Positions 46,422 through 58,297 of a stretch of 64,000 nucleotides of DNA are shown one piece after another. Made by a program: the position numbers and the translations under genes. Source of the stretch: Puccinia triticina. Its lineage: Eukaryota; Basidiomycota; Pucciniomycetes; Pucciniales; Pucciniaceae. Under the pieces are notes generated by a model. That model did not search any database, was not told the origin of the DNA, and saw nothing but the letters and a program-made list of their open reading frames with translations. Each line of letters begins with the position of its first letter. Position 1 is the stretch's first letter. The stretch is from the NCBI RefSeq assembly GCF_026914185.1, contig NC_070569.1:5890001-5954000 (forward strand). The letters are read 5' to 3'.

Positions 46422-48478
46422 ATGCATATCTTCCAGCCACGTGTGGTGTTCCTCATAATTTGCGGCTTGGGAGCTTTGGAATCAGTGGAGAGCGTCGGCA
46501 ACACCCCAGGTGTTTCTGCAACAGAGTTGAGGCAGACTATCAACAAGGAAGAAATAACGAACACGGCCCCTCCTGTCGGAAGCTTACCGCGTGGAGGGCA
46601 ACTAGGCGGCACATTGAAACGCACTCGGGAAATCGTGCCAGGAAGCACTACAGACCTACGTCCTTCTTGCAAACGTAAGAATAACTGTCGATGAATGTTG
46701 TACACACTCAATCAATTCCCCGCCTGAAGCTCTATCAATGGACCCCGCTTGCTGACTCTTTTCACCCACTCATCTTTTGCTTGGTCTTTTCCACACACAC
46801 ACACACACACAAGGTCCCCTTCTAAATCTAAATGAAAAACCGCCAATGGAAAGCGGTCAGTATAGCGTCTTATAGGTATCAAGTCTTGATATTTTGATTC
46901 TGAAGCCATTGCATAAATTTTGTGTGGATCCAGAGTCGCTGGAAGAGATCCGGGATTCTCACTACAAGACTATAAGCAATTGGATGCGTTGGGATAGTAT
47001 GCTCTCAAGAATTCAACGCGGTGCGAGTAAGGAGAAAGAACTTGAATCGGTCGTAAAAAACTATATGATTCCATTGATTTCAAGCCTGTTTCAAAAGAGA
47101 ATCAAAGAGCTTGAGGCAGACAGCAAGGGTCTACCAGCTGCTACCACTTCACAGTCAAGTTACGAGGGACGCCTTGAGCATATGATAGATATCTTCAAAA
47201 TCTGGGCCCTTTATCACGAGGACGCGAATCAAACTTCAAGAATGAAAGAAGGATGTGATCTGCTGATGGATTTCTTCGTTGACGTGCAAAAGTATCAAAT
47301 CATACCCAACGACCAGCTGTCTATATTCTTGAACGGCGGCAAAGGGAAGGAATTGGTATTGACTTATGTCATGGGTAGATTCCCTGCCGGTCAAAACAAT
47401 CTAGTTCCGTATCTGAACTTGAATCTGAAACAAAGCCTGGAGAAAGGTCCTTCCACAAGAAAAATGTCAGACCTTTTGAAGCGTAAGTAGAACCTCCTAT
47501 TTATTTCAGATCTGAATTCTTCATCAGCTCTGCTTTTAAAACTAATCATGCCTCGACATAATTTGGATACACCCAGTCTTGAACAAGGACACTTGGAAAC
47601 ACATTGAGTTTGACTATCTCAAGGCCCAGCTCTCAAAAAAAGAGCAAATTGCTGCATCCATATCACCAGATCTAGTCCAAATCAAGTCTATTTTCCTGGA
47701 AAAAGCATCCCCGCACATGAAGCTATCCATGGCTGAAGTAGAGGAATTATTGGAGAAACTGATGACATGCATATCAAAAATCAAGGTATCCAGGCAAGAT
47801 TACAGATTTTATGAGGGTTACTATTCTCAATTCAAGGATCTATACAACATGATGACCTTTCTTGTGGATACAAATCGAGATAAAATTTCCGTTGAATTCA
47901 TCAAGAATAGCAAGAATTTCAGAAGAATGCATGCATTTGAAGAAACTGCCGGGCTGATATCAAGTGTGATGCACTGCTTACATATCAGATTGGAAGGCCT
48001 ACAAAAAAATCAAAGACACAAACCTGAGATTGATGTCTTGGCTGATATGAATGAAAATTGGAAATCTGTAAGGTTTCAAGCAAGGGACTTTGGAAAAACA
48101 ATTGAAAACAAGTTTCCAAACTTGGAAAAGTCAAGTCAGCTGTTGGAATTTGTAGAAGCCAAAATGAAGCCAGTTTCTTCAGGAGAATTGTTGGCCCCAG
48201 AAGACAAAACCAGAGTAGAATATTCAGTTCAGAAATCCAAATACCAGCTCAAAAGATTATGGGTTAGCTTGAGTATGTTAAAAGATGAAGCAAATGAATT
48301 TGAACAAACTTTCAGTCAGTCACTTAGGATTTTGGCCCTCTACCCGTTTACAGTGGTCTCTGAAATGGAGAAGAAATGGGGAAGGAAGATTGAAGTGCAC
48401 AAGGCGCTGAAAAACATAAGGAATAATATTGATGAAGTTGACCAACCTTCAACAATCAGTACTTTGACTTCACTATGA
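46422..48478 (+). CDS. Secreted protein family member 3, divergent paralog (candidate effector)
   Basis: This is the most divergent of the three paralogs. Exons 46422-46674, 46814-46855, 46934-47482 and 47577-48478 give 581 aa with the same three phase-1 introns. Exon 2 is 42 nt instead of 36 and follows a CA microsatellite. Residues 1-22 form a signal peptide (core VVFLIICGLGAL). The dibasic segment here reads LKRTREIVPGS. Body blocks align with the other copies: GCDLLMDFFVDVQKYQII, VMGRFPA, QSLEKGPSTRK, LLNKDTWKHIEF, VLADMNENWK and SKYQLKRLWVSLSML. The C-terminal ~60 residues extend beyond the other two. Exons 1-3 are GC-richer than exon 4, which resembles the AT-rich copies. The exon 2 model is the least certain part, because it was chosen to satisfy phase and splice signals. 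Confidence 0.75.
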
Positions 48479-50311
48479 CTTTCATCACTGTTCATATAAC
48501 CACAAAAGCCCCATTTTTTCATGATTTTCTCAGACCTATAGTACATCTATCTCTTCAAATTCTCTAATTTAATTTTCATATATACAGATAAACTTTGGGT
48601 ACTTGCAGTATGGTGCTAAATATTGCATGAGATTTATTTTTCCCTAAAATCTTAAGCTGCGATTTTGGCTGGCAGATGTCACTTTCAATTTATCAACACA
48701 AAATTATAATAACTTGGGTGGACCAAGAAAATTGAAAGATGCTTTCATTGTTGCAGAAGCTCAGGCCACAGACTTGAAGTCATGGGATTGGCTACAGGGG
48801 TGGAAAATAAGTTCTCAAGAATGAATCACCACAGGGGATCTGTGGCACTCTCTGGAGAGTGCCATACCGTGATTTCTTTACATAACTCTTGTCAAACTCA
48901 ACTATGGAGGCATGTATCATACAAGCTTGATTTCTGTGAATCCTGTCTTCAAATCATTCTCAAGTGACTTTGAGTAAGCTTGTTTTAGTTAAAAGTAAGG
49001 CGTACAAAAATGATGGCTGCATTTAGACCCATTTGGATTGCTGAGACAGAAGATAGAAATGACCAGAAGGGAGGGAGAACTTCATTTAACATGAGAAGAA
49101 AGGGATGAATTATTTTGTTGCTTCAGAAAATTTTTAATTTTGGTTTTTTAATCACCCAATAAATTCACCTGGACCACGTCTCACCTGAAAATAGCCAGTC
49201 AACTCACAGCACATGTCATTTGATTTTTCATTTGATGTGAAAATCCAATTCTAGTGTCTCTGTTCTTGATGAGGTAGTCAGGGAGTGTTTGATGTTCACA
49301 ATACTGAGATCTAAACACGTAGAGCGCAAGAACAAGGTTTTTTTCAATTCCAGAGAGATGAGGAAATTACAAAAGGAAGATTGACCACTTAATGTTGAAG
49401 TGGTCATCTGCCAACATCTTTGGATTAGCCAGATGTTTGGGGTGATGATGGGATTCCAAGCCCCAAGCTAACACTTTTGCTTGTCATGCTGATCCAATGA
49501 CCTTTCCCACCTCCAATTTCATCAGGCACACTTGAACATGCTAAAAAATCTTGCCACAAGAATCACACACAGAACGTGCCCCATGCAGGGGAAGGCTAAA
49601 AAATGATGCTGGTCAAGGTATACACCACGGGTGAAGTTCTTCGAAATGATTTTGGTTGGAAACCAATGTCATTTTGAGGTGTCTGCCTGCAAGGGGGACC
49701 GTTGTCAGATGGTCGGCATTTCCACTGGAATTTTTCTGGAAATCTACTGGAGGCATATCCAAAAATATCACAGATTGCCAACCCCCTTCTGAATTGCTTT
49801 TAAATGCTATTCAAAATGGTTCCGGACTGTGGCGGGTGGTGATTGGCTCAAAATGAGGACCAAGCAAATCACCCAGCCAAAAGGGGGGCTTGAACCAGCA
49901 CCATGTTGCTGGTCCACCCATACTGGAGCTCCTTCACCACTTATATGCCAGACAAGCCGCACGGTGTATGGTGTAAATTATGTATATGAGCCTGCATCTG
50001 TGAGGCTTGATCAGTCATGTACAAAAATGATCCGGGGAAAATCCAGGAAAAATACTGGAATGAAATTCCAGTCTGTATTTCCTGGAATGCAGTCAAAACC
50101 TTTTTGACTTTGTTCTGATGCAAACCTTTTTTTTTGTGCTTAGGTTTAACCCAAATTGTGATTGGAATGATTCCGGTCCTTGAACCATACCAGAAGCATT
50201 CCAATTGGCTTTTGTTTTTTTGACCATACCGGACACATTCCAATTGGCTTTTTGTCTTTGCCACCGTCTAGTTTTTTTTAGTGGATTAAAACTCCAGAAG
50301 TCCACCCGTGG

Positions 50312-50432
50312 TTTAGCTGCAGAATTCCCCACAGGCCCTCTGCTGCGGACTTGTGAACGTCAAAGGCTTTGTGACAATGTCCACCCTGATGTTTGCGCAA
50401 ACACCAGGGTGGACATAAGAAATCTCTGACCA
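50312..50432. repeat. Hairpin-containing direct repeat, copy 1
   Basis: TAGCTGCAGAATTCC, CAGGCCCTCTGCTGCGGACT and the foldback CCACCCTGATGTTTGCGC / GCGCAAACACCAGGGTGG occur in this order. The same order is seen at 51496-51604. Confidence 0.65.
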
Positions 50433-51495
50433 ATTGTGAGCCTGAGTCTCTATAGTGACAGCAGGACACAAGAAAATTGGGGGCAATATTTGGATTTCTT
50501 GGGATAAAGAAACTACAAATATAAGAGAGAGAGAGAAAGAGAGAAAGAGACTGAGCAGATTCAAGATTAAGCAGATATTCAAGGTTATTCTGGTGGGAAT
50601 GCACGTCCACTGGCAATGCTACCTCGAAGAGTGCTTCCAAGCTGTGCTAGAGAGTGCAACAGCCTCCTCTCACCAAAGAAACGTGGAGGGCTTCTGGATT
50701 AGACAAGTTTAATCCAGCCGCAATTTTTTAGCTTCCTTCTGGATAGTCAAGGTTCTTTAAAGGTAAACCTATTTGGTTTGTTTCTTACAAAAACCACAGA
50801 AAAAGAATGATGTTTAGCAGGGGCAGCCCTGTGATCAAGGATAAGGCAAAGGCCAGCAAAAGAAGAGCAAATCAAGCAGACACAGAGTTGCACCTCTGAG
50901 ATAAACAAGGTTCAGTGAAAGAGGTTACTTACTGTCAATATCCTAGGCGCCTGTGACGGAAGGTATACTGGGAGCGTGGTAATCTCTTTGGTGGTGATCC
51001 TGGGGTTATCTGGGGTGTGGTTCTGGTGTGCTGAAGTCTGTAGATCTGCCTCAGGCAAGGGGGATCCTGACTACAAAAATTTTCACAGTTTGCTTATGTA
51101 ATTTCCATATTTACATGTGGTTTGGTGCGCCTGGTAGCGCTGACACGTCACAACTGCGCATGCGCACTACAACTCAATAACTCAGGGAAGGAGTAGAGTT
51201 ACAAAGAATTGGTAAGGTCAAAATAATGTTATCTCTAAAGATGAAAAAAGATATGAAGTAATTCATATGTAAAAAGTAGAAAAAGGCAGACTTTAGGTCA
51301 GCTGAGTTGACTCTAAGGCTGACACCAAGCCCCTACACTGACAATTTTGCTTGTGCTGATCCAATGATCTTGCACAACCCCACTGGCACCAAAAATGTGC
51401 ATGCTCAAAACATGTCAAGCAATCTTCCCAAAACAATCATGCACACCCCATGCCCCATGCAGGGGAAGGCCAAACAATCATGCTGGTCAAGGTAT

Positions 51496-51604
51496 AGCTG
51501 CCGAATTCCCAGCAGGCCCTCTGCTGCGGACTTGTGAAAGGCTATGTGACAATTTCCACCCTGATGGTTGCGCAAACATCAGGGTGGACATCAGACATCA
51601 CTCA
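51496..51604. repeat. Hairpin-containing direct repeat, copy 2
   Basis: Second copy of the 50312-50432 block in the same orientation, 1.18 kb downstream. The foldback reads CCACCCTGATGGTTGCGC / GCGCAAACATCAGGGTGG. Substitutions in both arms leave the stem mostly intact. Confidence 0.65.
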
Positions 51605-53168
51605 CCAAGCCCCCACGCTAACACTTTTGCTCATGCTGATCAATGACCTTGCACATCAACCATAAAATTAGACAGGCTCATGACATGTCAAGCCATGATC
51701 ATGCCATCACCATCATGCACAGGCCCAGCCTCCTGCCACCGAAATTTGATATTCAGATCAGATATATTTTGCACTACAGGAATTGCGGTGAAAAACACAG
51801 CACAATTAGAGAAGAAAACCTAATATACATGCTTATGAGCCCAGAGGGTGAGGTAGAAGCACTCCTTGAGGTGCCAATTGGCCTGGCATTGCCAGCTGAT
51901 GAATCTCCTGAGTTATGATGGATGGCAGGGTTGGTTGTAACTTGATTAGAATTGCAGAGTGCTTGAAGTTTCTCTGAGAGTTTTTCAAGACTGTATGCTG
52001 TGAATTTAGAGATTCTTTGCTGCTCAAATACACTTATGGTTTTCCAATACTGTGGGCTGTAGCAATCAAGAACTTTGAGGCACCACCTGGACCCCTTTTG
52101 TTATTCTCATTACACAATGGGCCCGCCCACTCTGACATTATAGTGCAACCAAGCCATGTAGGTAAAAAGAATCAACAACCCCTTACAATCCATGCTTCAG
52201 GCACATCAGTCTCTATATCTAAAAACAGCATCCAGACTGAATTGGAAACCTTGCACCAAGCAACCTGACAGGCTGGTCAGTTTTTATGTACCCTTGAGGA
52301 ATGATTGGTGTAGGGAGACATGACCATCTGAGTGTATGGGCATCCAAGCAAGCGTTTAATGCCCATCTCTTCCAGCCAGAAGTGCGGAAAAATTATACCT
52401 GTGAATCTTTGGTAATTCTTGTCAAACGGTCAGAGCATTCAGACATGTTGTATGAAGTTGCATAACATGGTTTACAGATAAACACTAGTTCAAAATAAAC
52501 AATGACTGAGCTTTTGATCAGTTCAACATATTTTAGGTTACATTCAAACTCCTCATGGGGTTGAAAGTAAAACAGAGGTTATGGGTGATATGAAATATAC
52601 ACCAGTACATACCTCAGATGAAACTACAGCCAGGAACTCTTTGGAGAGTGCCACAGATTCCTCCCTGGTCAGGTGAATATGAAAGAAAGGAAAGGAAAAG
52701 TGTGAAAATTGTCCAATTTAATGCAAATTGCTCTAGAGAATGTCAATGGGTACACAGCACTGCTTGAGGGGTACCTCTTGCACCTGCGGCACACCCACGC
52801 AGAGGTGCCGGGTGTGGTCCTAGGTACATGGTTTTGTCCCAGGAAGCGGTGCAGTACCCAGGTACTGCCACAAGTACCACCCACTACCTATTATGTTCCC
52901 GCAGCCGGGTAGTGTGTGACACGTGAAAGGCATACAAATTTCATCAAAACAGGAACAGATGTCCACAATTGCTACATATGTATACCCTGGCTTTGCACAC
53001 CCCCTGTTGCTCCTCAACCAACCAGCAATAAAGATGGCTTGCACCCACAAAAGAGGAAAACCCCAATCATCTTGAACATCTCCAACCCAAGATAATCTGG
53101 AAGAAGAAAAAAATCTGAGCCAACCTGTTAGCACAGAAGACAACATCAACACTCCAACCAGCACTAAG

Positions 53169-54197
53169 TAGAGATGGCCTCGCGGTACCGGTTTGGGGGT
53201 ACCTGGTACCGCCTGGAGGGTACCCTCTGGTGCGCCGGCGCACCAGCCCAGAGGTACCAGGTGCGGTACCAGGTGCCTGCTTTGGGGGTAAAAAACTGAA
53301 GACACCCAGGTGTACCGTTGGCTAGGGAATGCCTTCGGGTACCCGCCGCACCCGCCGCGCACCCACCAGGCGGTGCCGGATGCGGTGTTGGGTGTCAGCT
53401 TTTGGTGAAAAAACGGGTGTGTACCCGGGTACCCGCCTCCTGCACCCGCGCAGCCAGCCAGACGGGGAAGTTGGGACCTTGCCCTCCCAAGCCAACCAAC
53501 TCCTTCCTGATCTCCACTTTGGTACCTGGTACCTCACCCCGGTCGGTCAATGCGGCGTTGTCTTCTGGCCAGGGCGCTGTGGAGCTGGGTGTCCCCTGGC
53601 GGCGTTGTCGGTGGATTCCCAGCTCTGACCAGGGCCCCTGCCTGCAGAGGACTCGCTCGCTCGTCTTCCCCGCCCCGCTGAGCCTCATCCTTGGCGACTA
53701 CGCCTCCGTCACCCTCGCCGTCCCCGCCAACAACCGCAAGCCAATCAGCCACACCCTCGCCGATTGCTGGCCTCCTCGCCTGCACCAACGCCCCCTCGCC
53801 CCTGCCCCACCCCTTGCTGAAAGCCGCCTGGCATTCAAGACCCCCGGCCTCGCCGGAACACACAAAGTCGCCCGCAACGCCGTTCTCGGGCACCTGTGGG
53901 ACTTGTTGAGTACGCCCCCCGCTGCCTTCTCTTCCCCCACCCTTACCTTCTGTAGAAGCTGATTTTAAACCTGCGTGTTCCTTTGCACTCTTGCCTCTCC
54001 TCAAAGCTGTCTCTTACCAAGCCTAGTGTTCGCCCGAAAAGAGTCTACAACGCGGAGGTACCCCTGGTACCCCCATAAGGTACCGCTGGTATCCTGTCAG
54101 GCGGTACCAGGTGCGGTACCAGGTCTCTGTTTTTCAGAAAAAACGACCCGGTACCCCGGTCCTGCAAGGGTACCCGGGTCCCATGGGGCCATCTCTA
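53169..54197. mobile_element. hAT-type non-autonomous element, 1,029 bp, perfect 8-bp target duplication
   Basis: The element is flanked by the perfect 8-bp repeat GCACTAAG (53161-53168 and 54198-54205). Its ends are inverted: TAGAGATGGCCTCGCGGTAC on the left and GGGACC-like to GGCCATCTCTA on the right. Subterminal regions are packed with GGTACC words (53180-53450 and 54050-54180). The centre (53450-54010) is GC-rich and unlike its surroundings. Its longest frame (214 codons on the + strand) has no transposase signature. The 8-bp duplication points to hAT. Confidence 0.85.
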
Positions 54198-54931
54198 GCA
54201 CTAAGCCACCACCTGGAGCAATTCAGCTTGGAATGAGCATGATTGCTTATCCATGCAAATTGTAAGCTGTTTAGATTTGTATCAGTTGGTTCCCATCTTA
54301 ACTGAAATTCAGATTCAGATGTGGCACAAACCGGGGACTCCTCTTGCAGCAATCTGAACAAACATGCCTTGATCTGCATTTGCAAACACCAGGAGACAAA
54401 CTCAACTCAATAATTGGCAGCTCTAGGAATTACAGGCATAGGTGAAATCCAACCAAAGGAGGTAAGCCCAAGTTTTCATGTCTTGAGGTCAGAAAGATGA
54501 CCATAGAAATTTGTAGGTTCCACAACTATTTAAAATATTGTGAAACAAGGTGGCTAAGGTTTTGGTGGTTTTCCTTTGTAGTAAATCTGCCATATCATAC
54601 CCACAGTGCACATCCCATTCCTGAGTTGTGCTTTTCAGGATTCAGGCTTGGTCTCCGAGCTAAGAGCATCCGCATTGGTCGCGGATTAAGGAAGGATTAG
54701 CATAACTAATCCCACTTGGCAACCACATAGGGTCCGATTAAGTTGGACTAAACTCCTCCTGGGAGTACGATTTGGGGTAAGCGGGAGTAACTTTACTCCT
54801 CAATAATACTAGGAGTAAACCAAATTGAATATTCAAAAATCACTGGATCAAGCTGAAGAGTAACTCTACAGCCATCTCAACAGTGGTCATCTTCACCACG
54901 GACACAGCCACATCAGCCTACCGTCTACGCA

Positions 54932-56149
54932 ATGCCCAATGCAACTGCTCCAAACAGTTCAGCCCCACCCCCAGTACCTGCCTCTCCCACCACTCCCGCA
55001 GGCGCGACTACTAGTAAAAATAAACAAGCTTGCAATTTCACCCCAGAGGAAGACAAGCAGCTTGCGAAAAGCTGGGTTTGGGTTTCTGAAGACCCTATCA
55101 GATCTAATAATCAGAAGGCAAGCAATTTTTGGGCTTGGTTCCTTAAAGAATTCACCCAGTTCAGCCCGGGACCTTGCCGTGATACTACTGGTCGAACAAG
55201 CAGGCAAGCAGTCTGGCAAATATTGGCCACTTGATAAAATAAGCTAATTTTTGTTTCTGATTTATTAAACAGGTGGAAATTGTTGCAAAAAGCTTTCCTC
55301 AAGTTCTGCACCCTGCACAATTGCATAGAGAAAAACCCCGCCTCAGGCTCTTCCCCCGAGGATTGGATTATGCATGCACGCCAGCAGTACTACAATCAAG
55401 AAAACAAGCATTTTGTTTTTGATTGGCCGTGGCACCTCTTGAGGCATGTGCGCAAGTTCATGGCCCTTGCCAAGAAACCAAGGACTGGCCGAGCTCCCCA
55501 AAGTCAATCTTCTCGATTGATCCAGCCAGACATAACCCAATCTCAAATGGGGTCTCAACACAATGACCAAAATGGCCATTTGTCTCAACCCAATTGTAAA
55601 GATACAACCAATGAGAGCCCCATGAAATCAAAGGGTTGGGATTGACCCATGGGTGTTGAAACCGCAAAAAAGTTAGAGGCTGAAGAACTGTATAAACGGA
55701 AAAAGATTAAATTGCTTGAATTAGCTCACAATGACTTGATGAAACAGTTGGAAGAAGCAAAACGTGGAAATGACATACAAGCTGAGCTAATTGAGATTGA
55801 CCAACGCAAAACCAATCTTACTTGCATAATTCAGAATGTCAATGACTGCCTGGACAAAGTCTCCCGAGAGTATCTGTTGTCTGAGAAGAAAATGATCATG
55901 GAAGAAAGACAAAAGGCTATTGCGGCTGCCAACAAGCAACCATCAGTCCAACTCCCAGCTCCTCATCAGTCTGCAGCATCTTACAAAACTCCATCAAGAC
56001 GTCCCGCAGCAGATCTTCAAAACTGTGAAGAAAATGAGGACCGAACTAGCAATGACGACTCCTCCAATGGAGAAGACCTTGCAAATCCAACTCAAAATCA
56101 AGACAGTAGCCCCTCCCAACTTCTACCACTTGATCCCCTTTTGATATAA
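54932..56149 (+). pseudogene. Harbinger ORF1 (Myb/SANT-like, NAM-associated C-terminal domain)
   Basis: In Harbinger elements this protein binds the TIRs and helps import the transposase. The SANT-like part is NFTPEEDKQLAKSWVWVSED, then NFWAWFLKEF. An intron of about 60 nt ends at 55272. It is followed by WKLLQKAFLKFCTLHNCIEK, the SPEDWIMHARQQYY block and FDWPWHLLRHVRKF. A coiled-coil C-terminus has GVETAKKLEAEELYKRKK. One in-frame TGA at 55643-55645 separates the two halves. Family members usually have RPxGVKxAK here, so the TGA is most simply a CGA-to-TGA transition. The donor of the intron is not resolved. Confidence 0.7.
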
Positions 56150-56658
56150 CTCAATGCACGCACTTTGACAGGGTTTTTTTATCCACTTTTTTCCCTGTTG
56201 TGATCTGTTGGCTTTCTCTTTTTCCTATTTCATGTTTTTTTGGATAGATCTTTTCTATCTCATGTTTGTTAAATGAATATTTTGATATTGCATGTTGAAT
56301 CAGAGTGCTCTGCACTTGCGGGCTCAGGAGGAGGGCAAGCCCGGAAATGGACTAAGTTTTATGTAGCTTTTTGCACTTCAAATTGCAAATATCACCCACC
56401 CAAATTGCCTGTTAAAGCTTTTGTTGCCCAAAAAGTATTTTTCATTGCCCAAAAGCACAGGCATCACAAAATAAAACAAAAAAACACAGGAAGAATAAAA
56501 TCGGGAAGCAAGAATTTCATCCCAATTGATGAAGCCTTCCTTCCAAGATGAGTCCCACAAGTTACTAATGAGATTTTTGGCAGGTTGTGATGTATCAACT
56601 CCGATTGCATTTCAATGCTGCGCATACGTTGATCCCGTATTGAGTAAGGCTCAGGTTG

Positions 56659-58148
56659 TCATGGAGGAAGAATTTTTGTTGACACCAGGAGTGGAGGGTA
56701 TGATTTTGGCACTGAACAAGATCCAACAATCATGTTGTGAATAATCACACATGTTGTCATGATTGAATTTAAATTGTTTGGGTCCCAGCTCATAGCTGGG
56801 GCACTCAGAATTTGGAACTGGCCTTGAAGCGCCCCAAACGTCCTCTCAATTATATCTTTTTGAACTGATTCTTGCCGTTTTGTGAAAAGTTTAGTTGCTC
56901 GATCTTGCGCGACTAGAGATTTAGACTGAATTAAAGTAGCCCATGGGTAGTAGATGCCATTGACAAGGTAGTAAGGCATGTTATAGATATTGCCATTGAC
57001 TTCAAATTTAACACCCCAAGATGTGCCTGCTAGCGCCAATTTGAAGAGGGGTGATTGGTCCAAGTTTCCAACACATTTTTTTTGTTCAGAGCTCCGCACA
57101 AACCAAAAAAAGAGTGCCAGATCCAGGTATCAGCGGTTGCAACTGCTTCTAGAACCATAGTTGGGGCCTTCTCTTTTTCCTGTGAACTGACCACTAAGGG
57201 ATGTTGGACAATTCTTCCATTCCCAATGCATGCAATCTAGGCTGCCGATACATCCAGGGAAACCTCTAGCAGTGTTCTGTTGAATTATGCTTATATTCAT
57301 TATACAGTATGCTTCAAACATAACACTAGCAATCTTGTATATAGTCTATACTAGATTGCTGTAGGCGTTTCTCTCCTCAGTGAATCAGAATCATCTCTTT
57401 CCTCACTCCTGAGTGTCACTAGACTTCACGTCTGTGAACTTCAGTGTTCATCTCCTGTCACCCTCAACACGTTCTCGGCCAGTATTCTCTTGAGATCTTC
57501 TTTGTTTGGAGTGCGTAAGTAGGTCAGACCATATGTCTCTTGAATTGCAGTGCAAAACTCTACCATATTTTGTTGGGCTGTTGTCTCTCCAAGTCTGCAG
57601 TACTCATTGGTCTCATTGAGCAGAATTCCATAAGCCAACTGTTGAATGACTGCTGTTAGTTTTTGATGAGGAATCAAGCCTAGTTTCCCGGTGCAATCCT
57701 GCAGAGAGAGATTGAAGGGCAAGAACCTTCAGTATTGCCACTGTTTTTCAGTTTAAAAAGTGAAAAACGGGTCCACCGGCTTTTGAACAAAGTAATGGTA
57801 TCATGCAGTAAGGTCTGTTAGAATACGCAAAAATAGTCCCTTCTCCATGCGGTAACGGTGAGAAAAATCCTGAGGGCCGTAGCGCAAGTCCTCATTGAAA
57901 TAGTTGTTCATGAGGTTTTTGTGATGTTCAAGATGACCCCAGTCCTTGTTGGGCTGACAAGTGATCTTCATCTTGGTTGATGCTTGGGCTTTGTCCTTGG
58001 AGTCACTAGAGTTCAAATAATCCATATTGCCTTTGTTCAGGAGCTCTTGGGTTGTTTGGCAGGTATAAAGGATGTGCCGTTGTGTATTGAAGTCTTCATC
58101 GTTGAACAGGAGTCTTGGCACCATTGTTGTGGAGTCAAATTGATCCAA
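56659..58148 (-). pseudogene. Harbinger DDE transposase (DDE_Tnp_4 type)
   Basis: This was the endonuclease that cuts and pastes the element. Recognisable blocks from the N-terminus are DLRYGPQDFSHRYRM and LFLRILTDLTA (to about 57801), YHYFVQKP then DCTGKLGLIPHQKLTAV, RTPNKEDLKRILAEN, GFPGCIGSLDCMHWEWKNCP (the first catalytic Asp region), then DTWIWHSFFG. The C-terminal part has PYYLVNGIYYPWATL and FTKRQESVQKDIIERTFGALQ with IIHNMIVG. Defects are a TGA just after DLTA (about 57811), a frameshift near 57165 and another near 57090. The ~150 bp between AEN and NTARGFPG may be an intron or an insertion. Not functional as it stands. Confidence 0.75.
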
Positions 58149-58297
58149 TGCGGGGGAACAGAGCTGCTCAAGGAGTAGCCAGTCATTAAAGATTTTACAC
58201 CGTACCGATGCGCGTGACGGGTAGGATTAGCGCTAATCTGGTATTAAGCTAATCTACTCCAACCCTAGTTACTCCTGCACCAATGTGGATGCTCTTA

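Larger units (their letters stand above)
48479..53160. other. Repeat-rich region without recognised genes
   Basis: The only structure I can define is a dispersed repeat: a segment at 49469-49620 (CTTTTGCTTGTCATGCTGAT through CCCCATGCAGGGGAAGGC) recurs at 51337-51497 and partly at 51620-51720. A hairpin-containing ~110-bp block recurs at 50312-50432 and 51496-51604. A GAGA-rich tract lies at 50524-50552. The frames present are short and match nothing I know. Confidence 0.5.
54663..58295. mobile_element. PIF/Harbinger transposon, complete in structure but decayed
   Basis: The ends are AGAGCATCCGCATTGGT on the left and ACCAATGTGGATGCTCT on the right, flanked by TA on both sides (compatible with a TWA target). 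The element carries the two genes typical of the superfamily in opposite orientation: a Myb/SANT-like ORF1 at 54932-56149 (+) and a DDE transposase at 56659-58148 (-). Both are broken. The left terminal ~130 bp also form the ends of the compound MITE at 33837-34298. Confidence 0.85.

Noticed and set aside
53318..53962. 214-codon frame inside the hAT-type element
   Set aside because: GC-rich sequence keeps several frames open here; no transposase, zinc-finger or host-gene signature is visible.
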